Shown here: piece by piece, positions 17,845 to 26,689 of the stretch | How positions within the stretch are numbered: the first letter of the stretch is position 1 | Layout of the letters: each line of letters opens with the position of its first letter | Assembly: GCA_900541015.1 (NCBI GenBank) | Contig: UQIB01000007.1 | Coordinates: forward strand, 1-64,000 | Reading direction: 5' to 3' | Source of the DNA: an uncultured Collinsella sp. | GTDB taxonomy: Bacteria; Actinomycetota; Coriobacteriia; Coriobacteriales; Coriobacteriaceae | Length of the DNA: 64,000 bases | Program-made: the position numbers and the translations under genes | Notes under the pieces: model-generated | Told to the model about the DNA's origin: nothing | Databases searched by the model: none | Seen by the model: the letters and a program-made list of their open reading frames with translations, nothing else

Positions 17845-19617
17845 TCAGTCGAGCTCGTGCGCACGCGCACCTTCGAACTGCATTCGATAGTAACGGGCAT
17901 AGGTGCCGCCACGGGCGAGAAGCTCCTCGTGCGTGCCACGCTCCACAACGCGACCATGCTCAACGGTCGCAATCTCATCGGCATGCTTAATGGTCGAAAG
18001 ACGGTGGGCGATGATAATCGTGGTGCGGCCGCGCGCCAGCTCTTCGAGTGACTCCTGCACCGCCTCCTCGCTCTCGTTATCCAAAGCACTCGTCGCCTCG
18101 TCCAAAATCAGGATCTTGGGGTTCTTGAGAAACACGCGCGCGATGGCGACGCGCTGCTTCTGTCCGCCCGAAAGACGGCTGCCGCGCTCGCCCACGACCG
18201 TGTCATAACCCTGTGGAAGCGACTCGATAAAGGCATCGATGTTGGCGCGACGGGCGGCTTCGGCGATCTCTTCTGCTGTAGCGCCCGGCTTGCCGTAGGC
18301 GATGTTCTCGCCAATCGTACCGTCAAACAGATAGACATCCTGCTGCACCAGGCCGATGGCACGGCGTAGGCTCTGCTGCGTCACATCGCGCACGTCCTGA
18401 CCATCGATGCTAATGGATCCGGCAGCCACGTCATAAAAGCGCGGCAGCAGCGAACAGGTCGTGGACTTGCCACCGCCCGAAGGGCCGACCAAAGCGATGG
18501 TCTGACCGGGCTTGATGGACAGGTTCATATGGTCGATAACGGGACGCTCGTCGGCATCGCCCTCGCCCAGCTCAACATCCTCGTAGTTAAAGCACACGTC
18601 GTGATACTCCACGGCGCCGGCAGTCACCTGCAGATCCGTAGCGCCCGGCTTGTCCTGGATATCTGGCGCGGTCGAGAGCACCTCATCCATGCGCTTAAAG
18701 CCGGCGATAGCCTTCTGATACATCTCGGCCGAATTGACGAGTGTCTCGAGCGGTGTGCAGAACAGCGAAATGTAGAGCGCAAACGTCGCCATATCAACCG
18801 CCTGCAGCTGGCCTTGGGCAACCAGCCAACCGCCGAGCAGTACCACGATCACGTAGAGCACACCCGAGAGCAGGCCATACGTCGCGGTATAGACGCCCAT
18901 GGCGTGATACATGTTTTCCTTGGACGAAAGATAGCGATTGTTGGAGGCGCGGAACTTGAAACGTTCGGTCTCCTCATTAGCAAAGCTCTTGACCACGCGC
19001 ATGCCCGCCAGCGAATCCTGCAGCTGCGCATTGATGCCACTGATCTTTTTGCGGTTGTCGCTAAAGACCTCGCGCATACGCATGTTCTGCCAAAACATGA
19101 TGACCGCAAACACCGCCGTCACCACGGCCATAGCGAGCGCCAGCACCGGGGCGATGGTAAAGAGGATCACAAACGAGCCAATGATCTCGATGCCGCAGAT
19201 GATGATCCACTCGGGCACATGGTGCGCCGCCTCGCAGATATCGAACAGGTCGTTGACCACGCGGCTCATCATGTCACCCGAGCTGTTGCGGTCGAAGTAC
19301 GCAAAGCTAAAGCGCTCATACTGGTCGAACAGGTCCTCGCGCATCTTGGACTCCATGCGCGCGCCCATCACGTGACCCCAATAGCTCACAAAGTAGCGGC
19401 AGGCGCAGCGGACGGCATACATCAACACCAAGCCCACCGCGATCATACCGAGCGCCTGCATAATGGCAGCCTGACCCTGGGTAAAGAGCCCGCCGGCCAG
19501 ATTGCGCAGAATAATGGGGAACGCCAGGTCAATGGCGGCAAGCACCAGAGCACAAACAGTATCAGCAACAAAAAGCCCCATCTGGGGCCCGTAATACGAA
19601 AGAAACCTCTTAAACAT
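17845..19617 (-). CDS. ABC exporter, fused membrane and ATPase domains
   Basis: 590 residues from ATG 19617 (MFKRFLSYYGPQMGLFVAD). The frame is open for a further 98 codons, but those run back through a repeat and are not coding. Six membrane helices (about residues 15-310) form an ABC_membrane type I exporter domain. The nucleotide-binding domain (about 340-590) has Walker A GPSGGGKST, Q-loop QQDVYLFDG, signature LSGGQKQRVAIARV, Walker B KILILDEATSALD and H-loop IIIAHRLST. This is a half-transporter of the MsbA/multidrug type that should work as a homodimer. The substrate cannot be inferred. Confidence 0.93.
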   Translation of the reverse strand: MFKRFLSYYGPQMGLFVADTVCALVLAAIDLAFPIILRNLAGGLFTQGQAAIMQALGMIAVGLVLMYAVRCACRYFVSYWGHVMGARMESKMREDLFDQYERFSFAYFDRNSSGDMMSRVVNDLFDICEAAHHVPEWIIICGIEIIGSFVILFTIAPVLALAMAVVTAVFAVIMFWQNMRMREVFSDNRKKISGINAQLQDSLAGMRVVKSFANEETERFKFRASNNRYLSSKENMYHAMGVYTATYGLLSGVLYVIVVLLGGWLVAQGQLQAVDMATFALYISLFCTPLETLVNSAEMYQKAIAGFKRMDEVLSTAPDIQDKPGATDLQVTAGAVEYHDVCFNYEDVELGEGDADERPVIDHMNLSIKPGQTIALVGPSGGGKSTTCSLLPRFYDVAAGSISIDGQDVRDVTQQSLRRAIGLVQQDVYLFDGTIGENIAYGKPGATAEEIAEAARRANIDAFIESLPQGYDTVVGERGSRLSGGQKQRVAIARVFLKNPKILILDEATSALDNESEEAVQESLEELARGRTTIIIAHRLSTIKHADEIATVEHGRVVERGTHEELLARGGTYARYYRMQFEGARAHELD

Positions 19618-19720
19618 GCAGTCCTCGAAGAGAAATAAATAGCGTGATAAATCCGGTTGAGCCGGTCGGGCTGAAAACAAAGCGTCCCAACAAACATAAC
19701 GCCGATGTTCTAGCAACGTC

Positions 19721-19864
19721 AGCGAAAACGTCCCCAAGCGAGCAAGGTGCCTTGAAAGAGGAGCGACGCGTACTTCGGTACGCGAGCGACGATTGAAAGG
19801 CAGATTGCCGCTTAGGGGCGTTTGCAGCGTCGACTCGTTACGCGGTTTGGCAAAACCGCGTAAC
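19721..19864. repeat. Structured intergenic element, copy B
   Basis: Second copy of the element at 1235-1379. Helices: P1 19726-19740 with 19809-19823, P2 19748-19753 with 19797-19802, P3 19767-19773 with 19778-19784 (loop TTCG on the plus strand), and P4 19837-19848 with 19853-19864. The joiners GAGCAAGG, GATTGC and GCAGCGTCGA are identical to copy A, but P1, P2 and P3 have different sequences that remain paired. P4 abuts the stop codon of the Nudix gene at 19865, as in copy A beside the YqeY-like gene. Confidence 0.6.
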
Positions 19865-20560
19865 CTAGAGCTCCGTGCCCCCAAGGCGGTGCGCGATGCT
19901 GTCGCAGGCAAGCGCGCCTACGACGGTCTTGGCGTCTTCGATCTTGCCGTCGAGCACGGCGTCGATCAGCTCGTGCAGCGGCACCAGGTCCACGTTGACA
20001 AACTCGTCATCATCGGGGTTGGGCGCATCAAACTCGAGCTTGGTAGCCAAGTAGATGTGGATGATCTCATCGCAAAAACCGCAGGACGTGACAATCGACG
20101 TCAGAAAGCGAATACGACCAGCCCTAAAGCCCGTCTCCTCATGCAGTTCGCGCTTGGCACAATCGAGCGGGTCCTCGCCTGGATCGAGCTTGCCGGCGGG
20201 AATCTCGACCGTCACGCGGTCGATGGCGGTGCGGTACTGACGCACCAGTACGATCTTGCCGCTCTCGGTCAGTGCCACAACGGCCGCCGCACCCGGATGG
20301 CGAACGATATCGCGGGCGCTGCGGTGGCCGTTGGGCAGCTCAACCTCAAGACGGTGGACGTCGAGGATCTTACCCTTCCAGGCGCACTCCTCCGAAAGAA
20401 TCTTCTCGTGCAGCTCGGCATCGTGCGGGTCGTCATCGCCCAGCACCAGCGCCGGCTCGTCAGCGACCTCGCCACCAGGCTCGCCCTCGGCGTGCCCATA
20501 CAAGCGGCTGTCCTCTTCGACGATCTGCGCGTCCACGAGCTCTTCGTTCTTCTCGTCCAT
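19865..20560 (-). CDS. Nudix hydrolase, ADP-ribose pyrophosphatase-like
   Basis: 231 residues from ATG 20560 (MDEKNEELVDAQ). An ATG nine bases upstream is possible but overlaps the GAGAGG ribosome-binding site. An acidic N-terminal region of about 60 residues is followed by a NudF-like domain: GKILDVHRLEVELPNG, VVALTESGKIVLVRQYRTA, and a full Nudix box GKLDPGEDPLDCAKRELHEETGFRAG-type pattern with the key RELHEE. Such enzymes cleave ADP-ribose and similar nucleoside diphosphate compounds. It follows purD by 21 bases, so the two likely share a transcript. Confidence 0.9.
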   Translation of the reverse strand: MDEKNEELVDAQIVEEDSRLYGHAEGEPGGEVADEPALVLGDDDPHDAELHEKILSEECAWKGKILDVHRLEVELPNGHRSARDIVRHPGAAAVVALTESGKIVLVRQYRTAIDRVTVEIPAGKLDPGEDPLDCAKRELHEETGFRAGRIRFLTSIVTSCGFCDEIIHIYLATKLEFDAPNPDDDEFVNVDLVPLHELIDAVLDGKIEDAKTVVGALACDSIAHRLGGTEL

Positions 20561-20581
20561 CCGTCTCATTCCTCTCGGACT

Positions 20582-21886
20582 TTAGGCATCCCAGGCGTCG
20601 CGACCGCGCAGCGCGCGCAGGCCGATGTCGTGACGCAGGGTCTTGCCCTCAAAATCAATCTTCTCGCAGGCCTCGTAGGCAAGGTTGCGAGCGTTCTCGA
20701 ACGTGTCGCCCAGAGCGGTCACGGCAAGCACGCGGCCACCATTGGTCACGAGCTGGCCGTCCACCACAGCAGTGCCCGCGTGGTACACGGTCACGTTCTC
20801 CATGGCCTCGGCATCCTCAATACCGGTGATGACCTTGCCTTTCTCGTAGCTGCCGGGGTAGCCCGCGCTCGTCAGGACAACGGCCACGGCCCACTCGTCG
20901 CGCCAGTCGAGTTCAATCTGGTCGAGCTCGCAGTTGGCACAAGCCAGCATGACCTCGACTAGGTCGTTCTTAAGGCGCGGCAGCACGACCTGCGTCTCGG
21001 GGTCGCCAAAGCGGGCATTGAACTCCAGCACCTTGGGGCCGGCAGGCGTGAGCATAAAGCCGCCGTACAGGCAGCCGCGGTAGTCGATACCCTCGGCAGC
21101 GAGCTCGGCCACGGTCTGCTCCATGACCGCCACCATGGTGGCGTGCTCCTCGTCAGTCACGATGGGCACCGGGCTGTAGACGCCCATGCCGCCGGTGTTG
21201 GGGCCCTTGTCGCCCTCGAGCGCGCGCTTGTGGTCCTGCGAGGTGGCCATGGGGCGCACGGTCTTGCCGTCGGTAAAGGCCAACAGCGAGCACTCGGGGC
21301 CGGTCAGCATCTCCTCGATGACCACGGTATTGCCAGCATCGCCAAAGGTGCCGCCAAAGCACTCGCGCACGGCCTCCTCGGCCTGCTCAAGTTCGGTCGC
21401 CACGATAACGCCCTTGCCCGCGGCAAGGCCGTCGGCCTTGACGACCAGCGGGGCGCCTTGCTCGCGTACGTAGGCGAGAGCCGAAGCCTCGTCGGTAAAC
21501 GAGCCGTAGGCTGCCGTCGGAATGCCCGCACGCTCCATGAGCTGCTTGGAGAACAGCTTGGAGCCCTCCATCTGGGCACCCTCGGCACCCGGGCCAAAGC
21601 AGGGAATACCCGCCGCGCGCACGGCGTCGGCCACGCCCGCCACGAGCGGAGCCTCGGGGCCAATTACCACGAGTCCGCATCCGTGGCTCTGAGCAAACGC
21701 TGCCACGGCCGCAGGATCGCAGTCGTCGAGAACAACGTTCTCGCCGCAGCTCGCGGTGCCGCCGTTGCCCGGCGCGATGTAGAGCTTGCCGGCGCGCGGT
21801 GATGCTGCGAGCTTAGCTGCCAAAGCATGCTCGCGGCCGCCGCTGCCCAACAACAGGATGTCGATGGTTTGAGTGTCCGCCTTCAA
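20582..21886 (-). CDS. purD: Phosphoribosylamine-glycine ligase
   Basis: 434 residues. I place the start at TTG 21886 (MKADTQTIDILLLGSGGREH), five bases after GGAGG; longer in-frame versions extend through a hairpin and lack a ribosome-binding site. PurD joins phosphoribosylamine to glycine with ATP in step 2 of purine synthesis. Visible parts: the N-domain LLLGSGGREHALAAKLA, ATP-grasp loop VKADGLAAGKGVIVA, NTGGMGVYSPVP, the metal-binding VLEFNARFGDPETQ and a C-domain near NGGRVLAVTALGDTF. It lies between purA and the Nudix gene on the minus strand. Confidence 0.95.
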   Translation of the reverse strand: MKADTQTIDILLLGSGGREHALAAKLAASPRAGKLYIAPGNGGTASCGENVVLDDCDPAAVAAFAQSHGCGLVVIGPEAPLVAGVADAVRAAGIPCFGPGAEGAQMEGSKLFSKQLMERAGIPTAAYGSFTDEASALAYVREQGAPLVVKADGLAAGKGVIVATELEQAEEAVRECFGGTFGDAGNTVVIEEMLTGPECSLLAFTDGKTVRPMATSQDHKRALEGDKGPNTGGMGVYSPVPIVTDEEHATMVAVMEQTVAELAAEGIDYRGCLYGGFMLTPAGPKVLEFNARFGDPETQVVLPRLKNDLVEVMLACANCELDQIELDWRDEWAVAVVLTSAGYPGSYEKGKVITGIEDAEAMENVTVYHAGTAVVDGQLVTNGGRVLAVTALGDTFENARNLAYEACEKIDFEGKTLRHDIGLRALRGRDAWDA

Positions 21887-21940
21887 GGGTGCCTCCTCTA
21901 TGGATGAATGGCCCGCTCCGCGCGAGCCCTTTGCAAGCAA

Positions 21941-21982
21941 ATATACCCCTCGGCCGCCCGTCCGGGCTGCAAAGGGGTATAT
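21941..21982 (-). terminator. Hairpin between purA and purD
   Basis: The outer stem ATATACCCC with GGGGTATAT encloses a GCCCGTCCGGGC-type inner hairpin. The following bases on the minus strand (ATATTTGC) make a weak T tract. It may terminate or attenuate the purA transcript before purD. Confidence 0.45.
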
Positions 21983-22004
21983 CGCAATAACCAAATAGTC
22001 CCGA

Positions 22005-23291
22005 TTACTTCCAGAATCGGTTGATGATCTGCTCGCGACCAGCGCCAACGCCAATGAACGTCACGCGGGTGTGTGCCAGATCCTCGATAAACGCCACGTA
22101 GTCCTGAGCCTCCTGCGGCAGCTCCTCAAAGCTGCGGCAGCCGGTGATATCGCACTTCCAGCCAGGAAGCTCCTCGTAGATGGGCTTGGCGTGCTCAAAG
22201 CGCACCTGGTGCTCGGGCACGCTCGTGTAACGCTCGCCATCGACGTCATAGGCAACGCACACCTTAATGGTGTCGAAGGCCGAAAGCACGTCGAGCTTGG
22301 TCATGGCGATATCGGTGAGGCCGTTGACGCGCGAGGCGTAGTTGGCGATGGGGCCGTCAAACCAGCCGCAGCGACGACGGCGACCGGTGGTCACGCCGTA
22401 CTCGTAGCCCTCCTCAGTCAGCGTGTGACCGGCCTCGGACTCATAGGAAAGCTCGGTGGGCATGGGACCCGAACCGACGCGGGTGATATAGGCCTTCATG
22501 ACGCCCAGCACGCGGTCGACGTTCTTCATACCGACGCCGGAGCCGGTGATGGCGCCGCCGGCGGTGCAGTTGGAAGACGTCACGTACGGATAGGTACCGT
22601 GGTCGATGTCGAGCAGCGTCGCCTGGGCGCCCTCAAACAGCAGGTCCTTGCCCTCGTCAATCATGTTGTTGAGCAGCAGGCTCGTCTCGGTGATGTAGGG
22701 ACGCAGGCGCTCGGCCATCGGCAGGTACTCGTCGCAAATCTGGTCCACAGTGTAGGTGGGCAGGTTGTAGATGAGCTCGAGCTCGGGGTTCACGCGGGCG
22801 AGAGCGGTCTCCAGCTTGTCGCGGAACAGTGCCTCGTCCAGCATGTCCTGCATGCGCAGGCCAATGCGGGCCATCTTGTCCTGATAGCACGGACCGATGC
22901 CACGTTTGGTGGTACCGATGTTCTTCTTGCCGAGTTTCTGCTCAAAGGCGCCATCCAGATCGATGTGGTACGGCATGATGATATGCGCGTTGCCGCTAAT
23001 CTTGAGGTTCTTGGTGGTGATGCCGTCGGCCTCGAACATGTCGATCTCCTCAAGGACAACCTTGGGGTTGACGACGCAGCCGTTACCGATCACCGACACG
23101 TGGTCGGAATACATGATGCCGGAGGGCACCTGGTGCAGACCGTACTTCTTGCCGTTGACGACGATGGTGTGACCGGCGTTGTTGCCGCCCGAGTAGCGCA
23201 CGACGGCATCGAAGTCGCCGGCGACCAGGTCGCAAATCTTACCCTTGCCCTCATCGCCCCACTGGGCACCGACCAAAACGGTTGACGGCAT
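22005..23291 (-). CDS. purA: Adenylosuccinate synthetase
   Basis: 428 residues, normal length. PurA converts IMP, aspartate and GTP to adenylosuccinate on the path to AMP. The GTP-binding loop VGAQWGDEGKGKICD is at residues 7-21, the catalytic His occurs in GNNAGHTIVV, and KRGIGPCYQDKMAR and TTGRRRRCGWFD are diagnostic. It follows dnaB on the minus strand by about 93 bases and precedes purD by about 118. The dnaB-purA neighbourhood is common in bacteria near the rplI cluster. Confidence 0.97.
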   Translation of the reverse strand: MPSTVLVGAQWGDEGKGKICDLVAGDFDAVVRYSGGNNAGHTIVVNGKKYGLHQVPSGIMYSDHVSVIGNGCVVNPKVVLEEIDMFEADGITTKNLKISGNAHIIMPYHIDLDGAFEQKLGKKNIGTTKRGIGPCYQDKMARIGLRMQDMLDEALFRDKLETALARVNPELELIYNLPTYTVDQICDEYLPMAERLRPYITETSLLLNNMIDEGKDLLFEGAQATLLDIDHGTYPYVTSSNCTAGGAITGSGVGMKNVDRVLGVMKAYITRVGSGPMPTELSYESEAGHTLTEEGYEYGVTTGRRRRCGWFDGPIANYASRVNGLTDIAMTKLDVLSAFDTIKVCVAYDVDGERYTSVPEHQVRFEHAKPIYEELPGWKCDITGCRSFEELPQEAQDYVAFIEDLAHTRVTFIGVGAGREQIINRFWK

Positions 23292-23384
23292 GTTTACTCC
23301 TTACATTCATGGACTGTCTACGCGCCACGGCGGCACGCAGAAGCACAAAACATTCCCAGTATACCCGTGCAACGGGCGCCTGTC

Positions 23385-24788
23385 CTACTCCTCGGCATGT
23401 GCCCCATCAAGCTCATAGAACTTGGTGGATGCCGGCAGGAACATCAGGTCGACGTCGCCGATCGGGCCCGAACGGTTCTTGGCCACGACGATACGCGTAA
23501 CGCCCTCGTCGGGTCGATCGTCGCGCGAGGCTTCGGCCTCGTCGGCGGAGCGGTCCAAGAACATAACGATATCGGCGTCCTGCTCGATGGAGCCCGATTC
23601 ACGAAGGTCGGAAAGCTGCGGGCGCTTGCCGGTACGGGATTCGACCTGACGTGACAGCTGCGACAGCGCGATGAGCGGAATCTTGAGCTCCTTGGCCATG
23701 ATCTTCAGACCACGCGACATCTCCGAAACCTCGACGGTACGGCTCTCGGAGCGGCGTCCCGGCGGAGGACTCACCAGCTGCAGGTAGTCCAGGATGATGA
23801 TGGCCTTCTCCTTGTTATGGAGCATACGGCGGCTCTTGGCGCGAATCTCGGTCACTGTGGTGCCGGGCGTATCGTCAATCAGAATATCCAGCTTGGACAA
23901 GGTCTGCGTGGCCTCGTTGATATTGGCCCACTGCTCGGGGCTAATGCGGCCCATGCGGAAGTCACTGATCGAGATCATGGCGTAGGCGCAAATCAGACGC
24001 TGGGCAATTTCTTTGCCCGACATCTCCAGCGAGAAGAAGCCGACGGTATAACCAGCAGCGGCAGCGTTGAGCGCCAGATTCAGGGCGAACGACGTCTTAC
24101 CCACGGCAGGACGGGCGCCGATGATAATGAGCTGGCCCTCGCGAAAACCCATGAGCATGCGGTCGAGCGACGGGAAGCCCGTGGGCACGCCCGCAGCCTG
24201 GCCACCGGCCTGGCACACTTCCTCGGCCTCGTTATAGGCCTCGACCATAAACTCGGTCAGCGTCTTGTAGCTCGACTTGACCTCGCGTGCCGTGACCTTG
24301 AGCAGCTTGCTCTCGGCTAGCTCCACGACCTCTTTGGTGTCGGTGGGGGCGTTATATGCCAGCGCGTTGATCTCGTTGGTGGCGCCGATCAGCTCGCGCA
24401 GCATCGAGTCGCGACGCACGATGGCGGCATGGTGCTGCCAGTTGACGAGCGACAGGGTCTGACCCATCAACTCCAAAATGTACGCTTCGCCGCCCACGGC
24501 ATCGAGCTTGTTGATGCTTCGCAGGTAATCGATCAGCGAGATGGAGTCGATGGGAATGCGGCTGTTGTACATATCGACCATCGCGGTATAGATGGTCTTA
24601 TGAATGGGCCGGTAGAAATCATCGGGCTGCAGCTCGACCTGGGCCTCTTCGACCACCTCGGGCGATAGCAGCATAGCGGCCAGTACATTGGCCTCTGCAT
24701 CTTGGTTTTGGGGAAGACCCAACTTTGAGCCGCGGTCCTCAACCGTCAGCCCGGTCTCCCTATCGTCATATGCCATGAGCATCCTCAT
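23385..24788 (-). CDS. dnaB: Replicative DNA helicase
   Basis: 467 residues. The N-terminal DnaB domain opens with GLPQNQDAEANVLAAMLLS, and the C-terminal RecA-like motor carries Walker A GARPAVGKTSFALN near residue 225, FFSLEMSGKEIAQRLIC, Walker B AIIILDYLQLVSPP and LSQLSRQVESR. The protein unwinds DNA at the replication fork as a hexamer. Starts at ATG 24788 or 24776 (MAYDDRETG) are both possible; neither has a strong ribosome-binding site. A terminator separates it from rplI upstream. The DciA-like gene at 39.7 kb is a plausible loader for it. Confidence 0.96.
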   Translation of the reverse strand: MRMLMAYDDRETGLTVEDRGSKLGLPQNQDAEANVLAAMLLSPEVVEEAQVELQPDDFYRPIHKTIYTAMVDMYNSRIPIDSISLIDYLRSINKLDAVGGEAYILELMGQTLSLVNWQHHAAIVRRDSMLRELIGATNEINALAYNAPTDTKEVVELAESKLLKVTAREVKSSYKTLTEFMVEAYNEAEEVCQAGGQAAGVPTGFPSLDRMLMGFREGQLIIIGARPAVGKTSFALNLALNAAAAGYTVGFFSLEMSGKEIAQRLICAYAMISISDFRMGRISPEQWANINEATQTLSKLDILIDDTPGTTVTEIRAKSRRMLHNKEKAIIILDYLQLVSPPPGRRSESRTVEVSEMSRGLKIMAKELKIPLIALSQLSRQVESRTGKRPQLSDLRESGSIEQDADIVMFLDRSADEAEASRDDRPDEGVTRIVVAKNRSGPIGDVDLMFLPASTKFYELDGAHAEE

Positions 24789-24938
24789 TCATATCGCTTG
24801 CGAGCATCCATAGTATCAGCCATGGTCCCAAAACGCGCCGCGCGCCGCCAATCATCACCGAACCAAACGGATGAACGGTCCTGTATATAGGACTTCGGCG
24901 CAACGTTCGCCATGACACTCACTCAGCGCAAAAAACAA

Positions 24939-24968
24939 AAGGGCGCCCTGGTTTCCCAGAGCGCCCTT
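24939..24968 (-). terminator. Terminator after rplI
   Basis: AAGGGCGCTCTGG pairs with CCAGGGCGCCCTT around GAAA (one G-T pair), followed by TTGTTTTTT on the minus strand. It ends the rpsF-ssb-rpsR-rplI transcript. Confidence 0.9.
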
Positions 24969-25000
24969 CTTAGAACAAGATTGTTGCGTTGCAGCAAATG

Positions 25001-25540
25001 CTACTCGGCAGCAGCCTCAGTCTCGACCTCGGCGGTCTCGGCCTCGGCGACCTCAGCGGCCTCCTCGACCTCAGCCTCGGCAGCGAGCTCCTCGGCGGTA
25101 ACGCCGACGAGAACGACAACCTCGGCCTTGATCTCGCGGTACAGCGAGATGGCAACGGTGTGGGCACCGGCAACCTTGATGGGCTTACCGAGCTCGACGC
25201 GCTTGCGGTCGATGTCCATACCGAGCTGAGCCTTGATGGCGTCAGCGATCATAGCGGCGGTAACAGAGCCAAAGAGGATGCCCTCGTCGCCGACCTTGAC
25301 GTCAACGGTGACCGTCTTGCCCTCGAAGGCAGCCTTGGTCTCGTTGGCGGTAGCCAGACGGACGGCCTCACGCTTGGCGATGTTGTTGCGACGCTCGTCA
25401 AGCTGCTTGAGGTTGCCCTTGGTGGCGGCAACAGCGAGCTTCTTGGGGAACAGGAAGTTCTCAGCGTAACCCTGAGCGACCTCTACGACGTCACCCTCGC
25501 CGCCCTTGCCCTTGATCTCATCGAGAAGAATAACCTTCAT
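25001..25540 (-). CDS. rplI: Ribosomal protein bL9
   Basis: 179 residues, about 30 longer than the common length because of an acidic Ala/Glu/Val tail after LVGVTAEELAAE. The N-terminal RNA-binding domain (MKVILLDEIKGKGGEGDVVE, FLFPKKLAVAATKGN) and the C-terminal domain (FGSVTAAMIADAIKAQLG) are intact, joined by the typical helix. It binds 23S rRNA domain V near the L1 stalk. It is the last gene of the rpsF-ssb-rpsR-rplI cluster, 15 bases after rpsR. The acidic tail probably reflects lineage-specific extension. Confidence 0.97.
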   Translation of the reverse strand: MKVILLDEIKGKGGEGDVVEVAQGYAENFLFPKKLAVAATKGNLKQLDERRNNIAKREAVRLATANETKAAFEGKTVTVDVKVGDEGILFGSVTAAMIADAIKAQLGMDIDRKRVELGKPIKVAGAHTVAISLYREIKAEVVVLVGVTAEELAAEAEVEEAAEVAEAETAEVETEAAAE

Positions 25541-25555
25541 GATGCGTCTCCCTTC

Positions 25556-25822
25556 TTAGCCGCGGTCGCGGTTGCCACGAGAGGAAACCACGGGGACGGT
25601 GTACGGCAGGAGAGCCATCTCGCGGGCGCGCTTGATGGCGTTGGCGATGTCATGCTGATGCTGCGTGCAAGCGCCAGTGACGCGACGGGGCTTGATCTTG
25701 CCACGGTCGGTCATGTACTTACGGAGAAGCTGAGTGTCCTTATAGTCGATGAACTCAGTGTTCTCCTTGCAGAACTGGCAGTACTTACGACGCGGCTGAC
25801 GTGCAGAAAAATCATTAGCCAT
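25556..25822 (-). CDS. rpsR: Ribosomal protein bS18
   Basis: 88 residues from ATG 25822 (MANDFSARQPRRKYCQFCKE); longer in-frame starts lie in the gap after ssb. The conserved core FIDYKDTQLLRKYMTDRGKI and the basic RRVTGACTQHQHDIANAIKRAR identify S18, the partner of S6 in the small subunit platform. The two N-terminal cysteines (YCQFC) are of the C+ zinc-binding type seen in many actinobacteria. Confidence 0.97.
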   Translation of the reverse strand: MANDFSARQPRRKYCQFCKENTEFIDYKDTQLLRKYMTDRGKIKPRRVTGACTQHQHDIANAIKRAREMALLPYTVPVVSSRGNRDRG

Positions 25823-25894
25823 GTCAAAATACCTTTCATTTGGCAACTTCGGCGAACCGAAGCCGCCTCTCACTCAAAAATAGGTGAACAACCC

Positions 25895-26347
25895 TTAGAA
25901 CGGGATGTCCTCATCGTAGACGTCGACCGCGGGCGGCGTAGCCACCGGTGCGGCAGGACGTGCTGCGGGCGCGGGAGCTGCGGGGGCGTAACCGCCCTGA
26001 TCGTAGCCACCCTGGCCACCACGGGAGCTCATAAACTCGATCTCATCGACGATGACCTCAAGCTTGCTCCGGCGCTGGCCGTCGCGCTCCCAAGAGCTGT
26101 AGCGCAGCTTGCCCTCGATCGCGACCTTGTTTCCCTTTGCCAGGAAACGGCTCACGGCCTCGGCGCGGGTGCCGAACATAGTGCAGTCGACAAAGTTGGG
26201 ATAGTCCTCCCACTCGCCAGTCTGCGCATTGCGGCGACGATCGTTCACGGCGACGCCAAAGGACAGAACCTGGGTTCCGCCGGCGGTGGCGCGCAGCTCG
26301 GGATCGCGGGTGAGGTTACCGGTGATGTTCACTCGATTGATGCTCAT
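25895..26347 (-). CDS. ssb: Single-stranded DNA-binding protein
   Basis: 150 residues. The OB-fold starts SINRVNITGNLTRDPELR and includes FGVAVNDRRRNAQTGEW and GKLRYSSWERDGQRRSKLEV. A Gly/Ala/Pro-rich linker leads to the acidic tip DVYDEDIPF, the protein-interaction peptide of replication SSBs. It lies between rpsF and rpsR as in most bacteria, with a gap of about 48 bases from rpsF and 72 to rpsR. Confidence 0.97.
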   Translation of the reverse strand: MSINRVNITGNLTRDPELRATAGGTQVLSFGVAVNDRRRNAQTGEWEDYPNFVDCTMFGTRAEAVSRFLAKGNKVAIEGKLRYSSWERDGQRRSKLEVIVDEIEFMSSRGGQGGYDQGGYAPAAPAPAARPAAPVATPPAVDVYDEDIPF

Positions 26348-26395
26348 AACTCACTACTTCCTCTTGGGGCACAAGCCCAGTCCAAAACGACAGTC

Positions 26396-26689
26396 TTACT
26401 CCTGGTCGTCGCGACGGACGATCATGTGGCGGACCACAGCGTCGGTGATGCGCAGGACGCGATCAAGCTCGGCGATCTGGGTAGGATCTGCGTGGAAGTT
26501 GATGAGGGTGTAGTCACCATCGGTGAGGTCGTTGATCTCGTAGGCGAGCTTGCGCTTGCCCCACTCGTCAACGGAGTCGACCTTGCCAGCGCCCTCAGCG
26601 ATCGTGGTATCGATACGCTTCATAACAGCGAGACGAGTCTCGGGGTCGAGCGACGGGTCAACAAAGAACAGCAGTTCATAAGCCTTCAT
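26396..26689 (-). CDS. rpsF: Ribosomal protein bS6
   Basis: 97 residues from ATG 26689 (MKAYELLFFVDPSLDPETR), seven bases after GGAGGTG-like sequence; the in-frame MPRGGDN extension lies over the ribosome-binding site. The S6 fold is recognisable in KVDSVDEWGKRKLAYEIND and INFHADPTQIAELDRVLRI. S6 dimerises with S18 on the ribosome platform. It is the first gene of the cluster. A hairpin in the leader (26716-26744) could be a site for autoregulation. Confidence 0.96.
   Translation of the reverse strand: MKAYELLFFVDPSLDPETRLAVMKRIDTTIAEGAGKVDSVDEWGKRKLAYEINDLTDGDYTLINFHADPTQIAELDRVLRITDAVVRHMIVRRDDQE

Noticed and set aside
17845..19911. A longer frame for the ABC exporter (98 extra N-terminal residues)
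   Set aside because: The added part runs through the structured repeat and has no membrane-exporter similarity; the family start MFKRFLSYYG at 19617 is natural.
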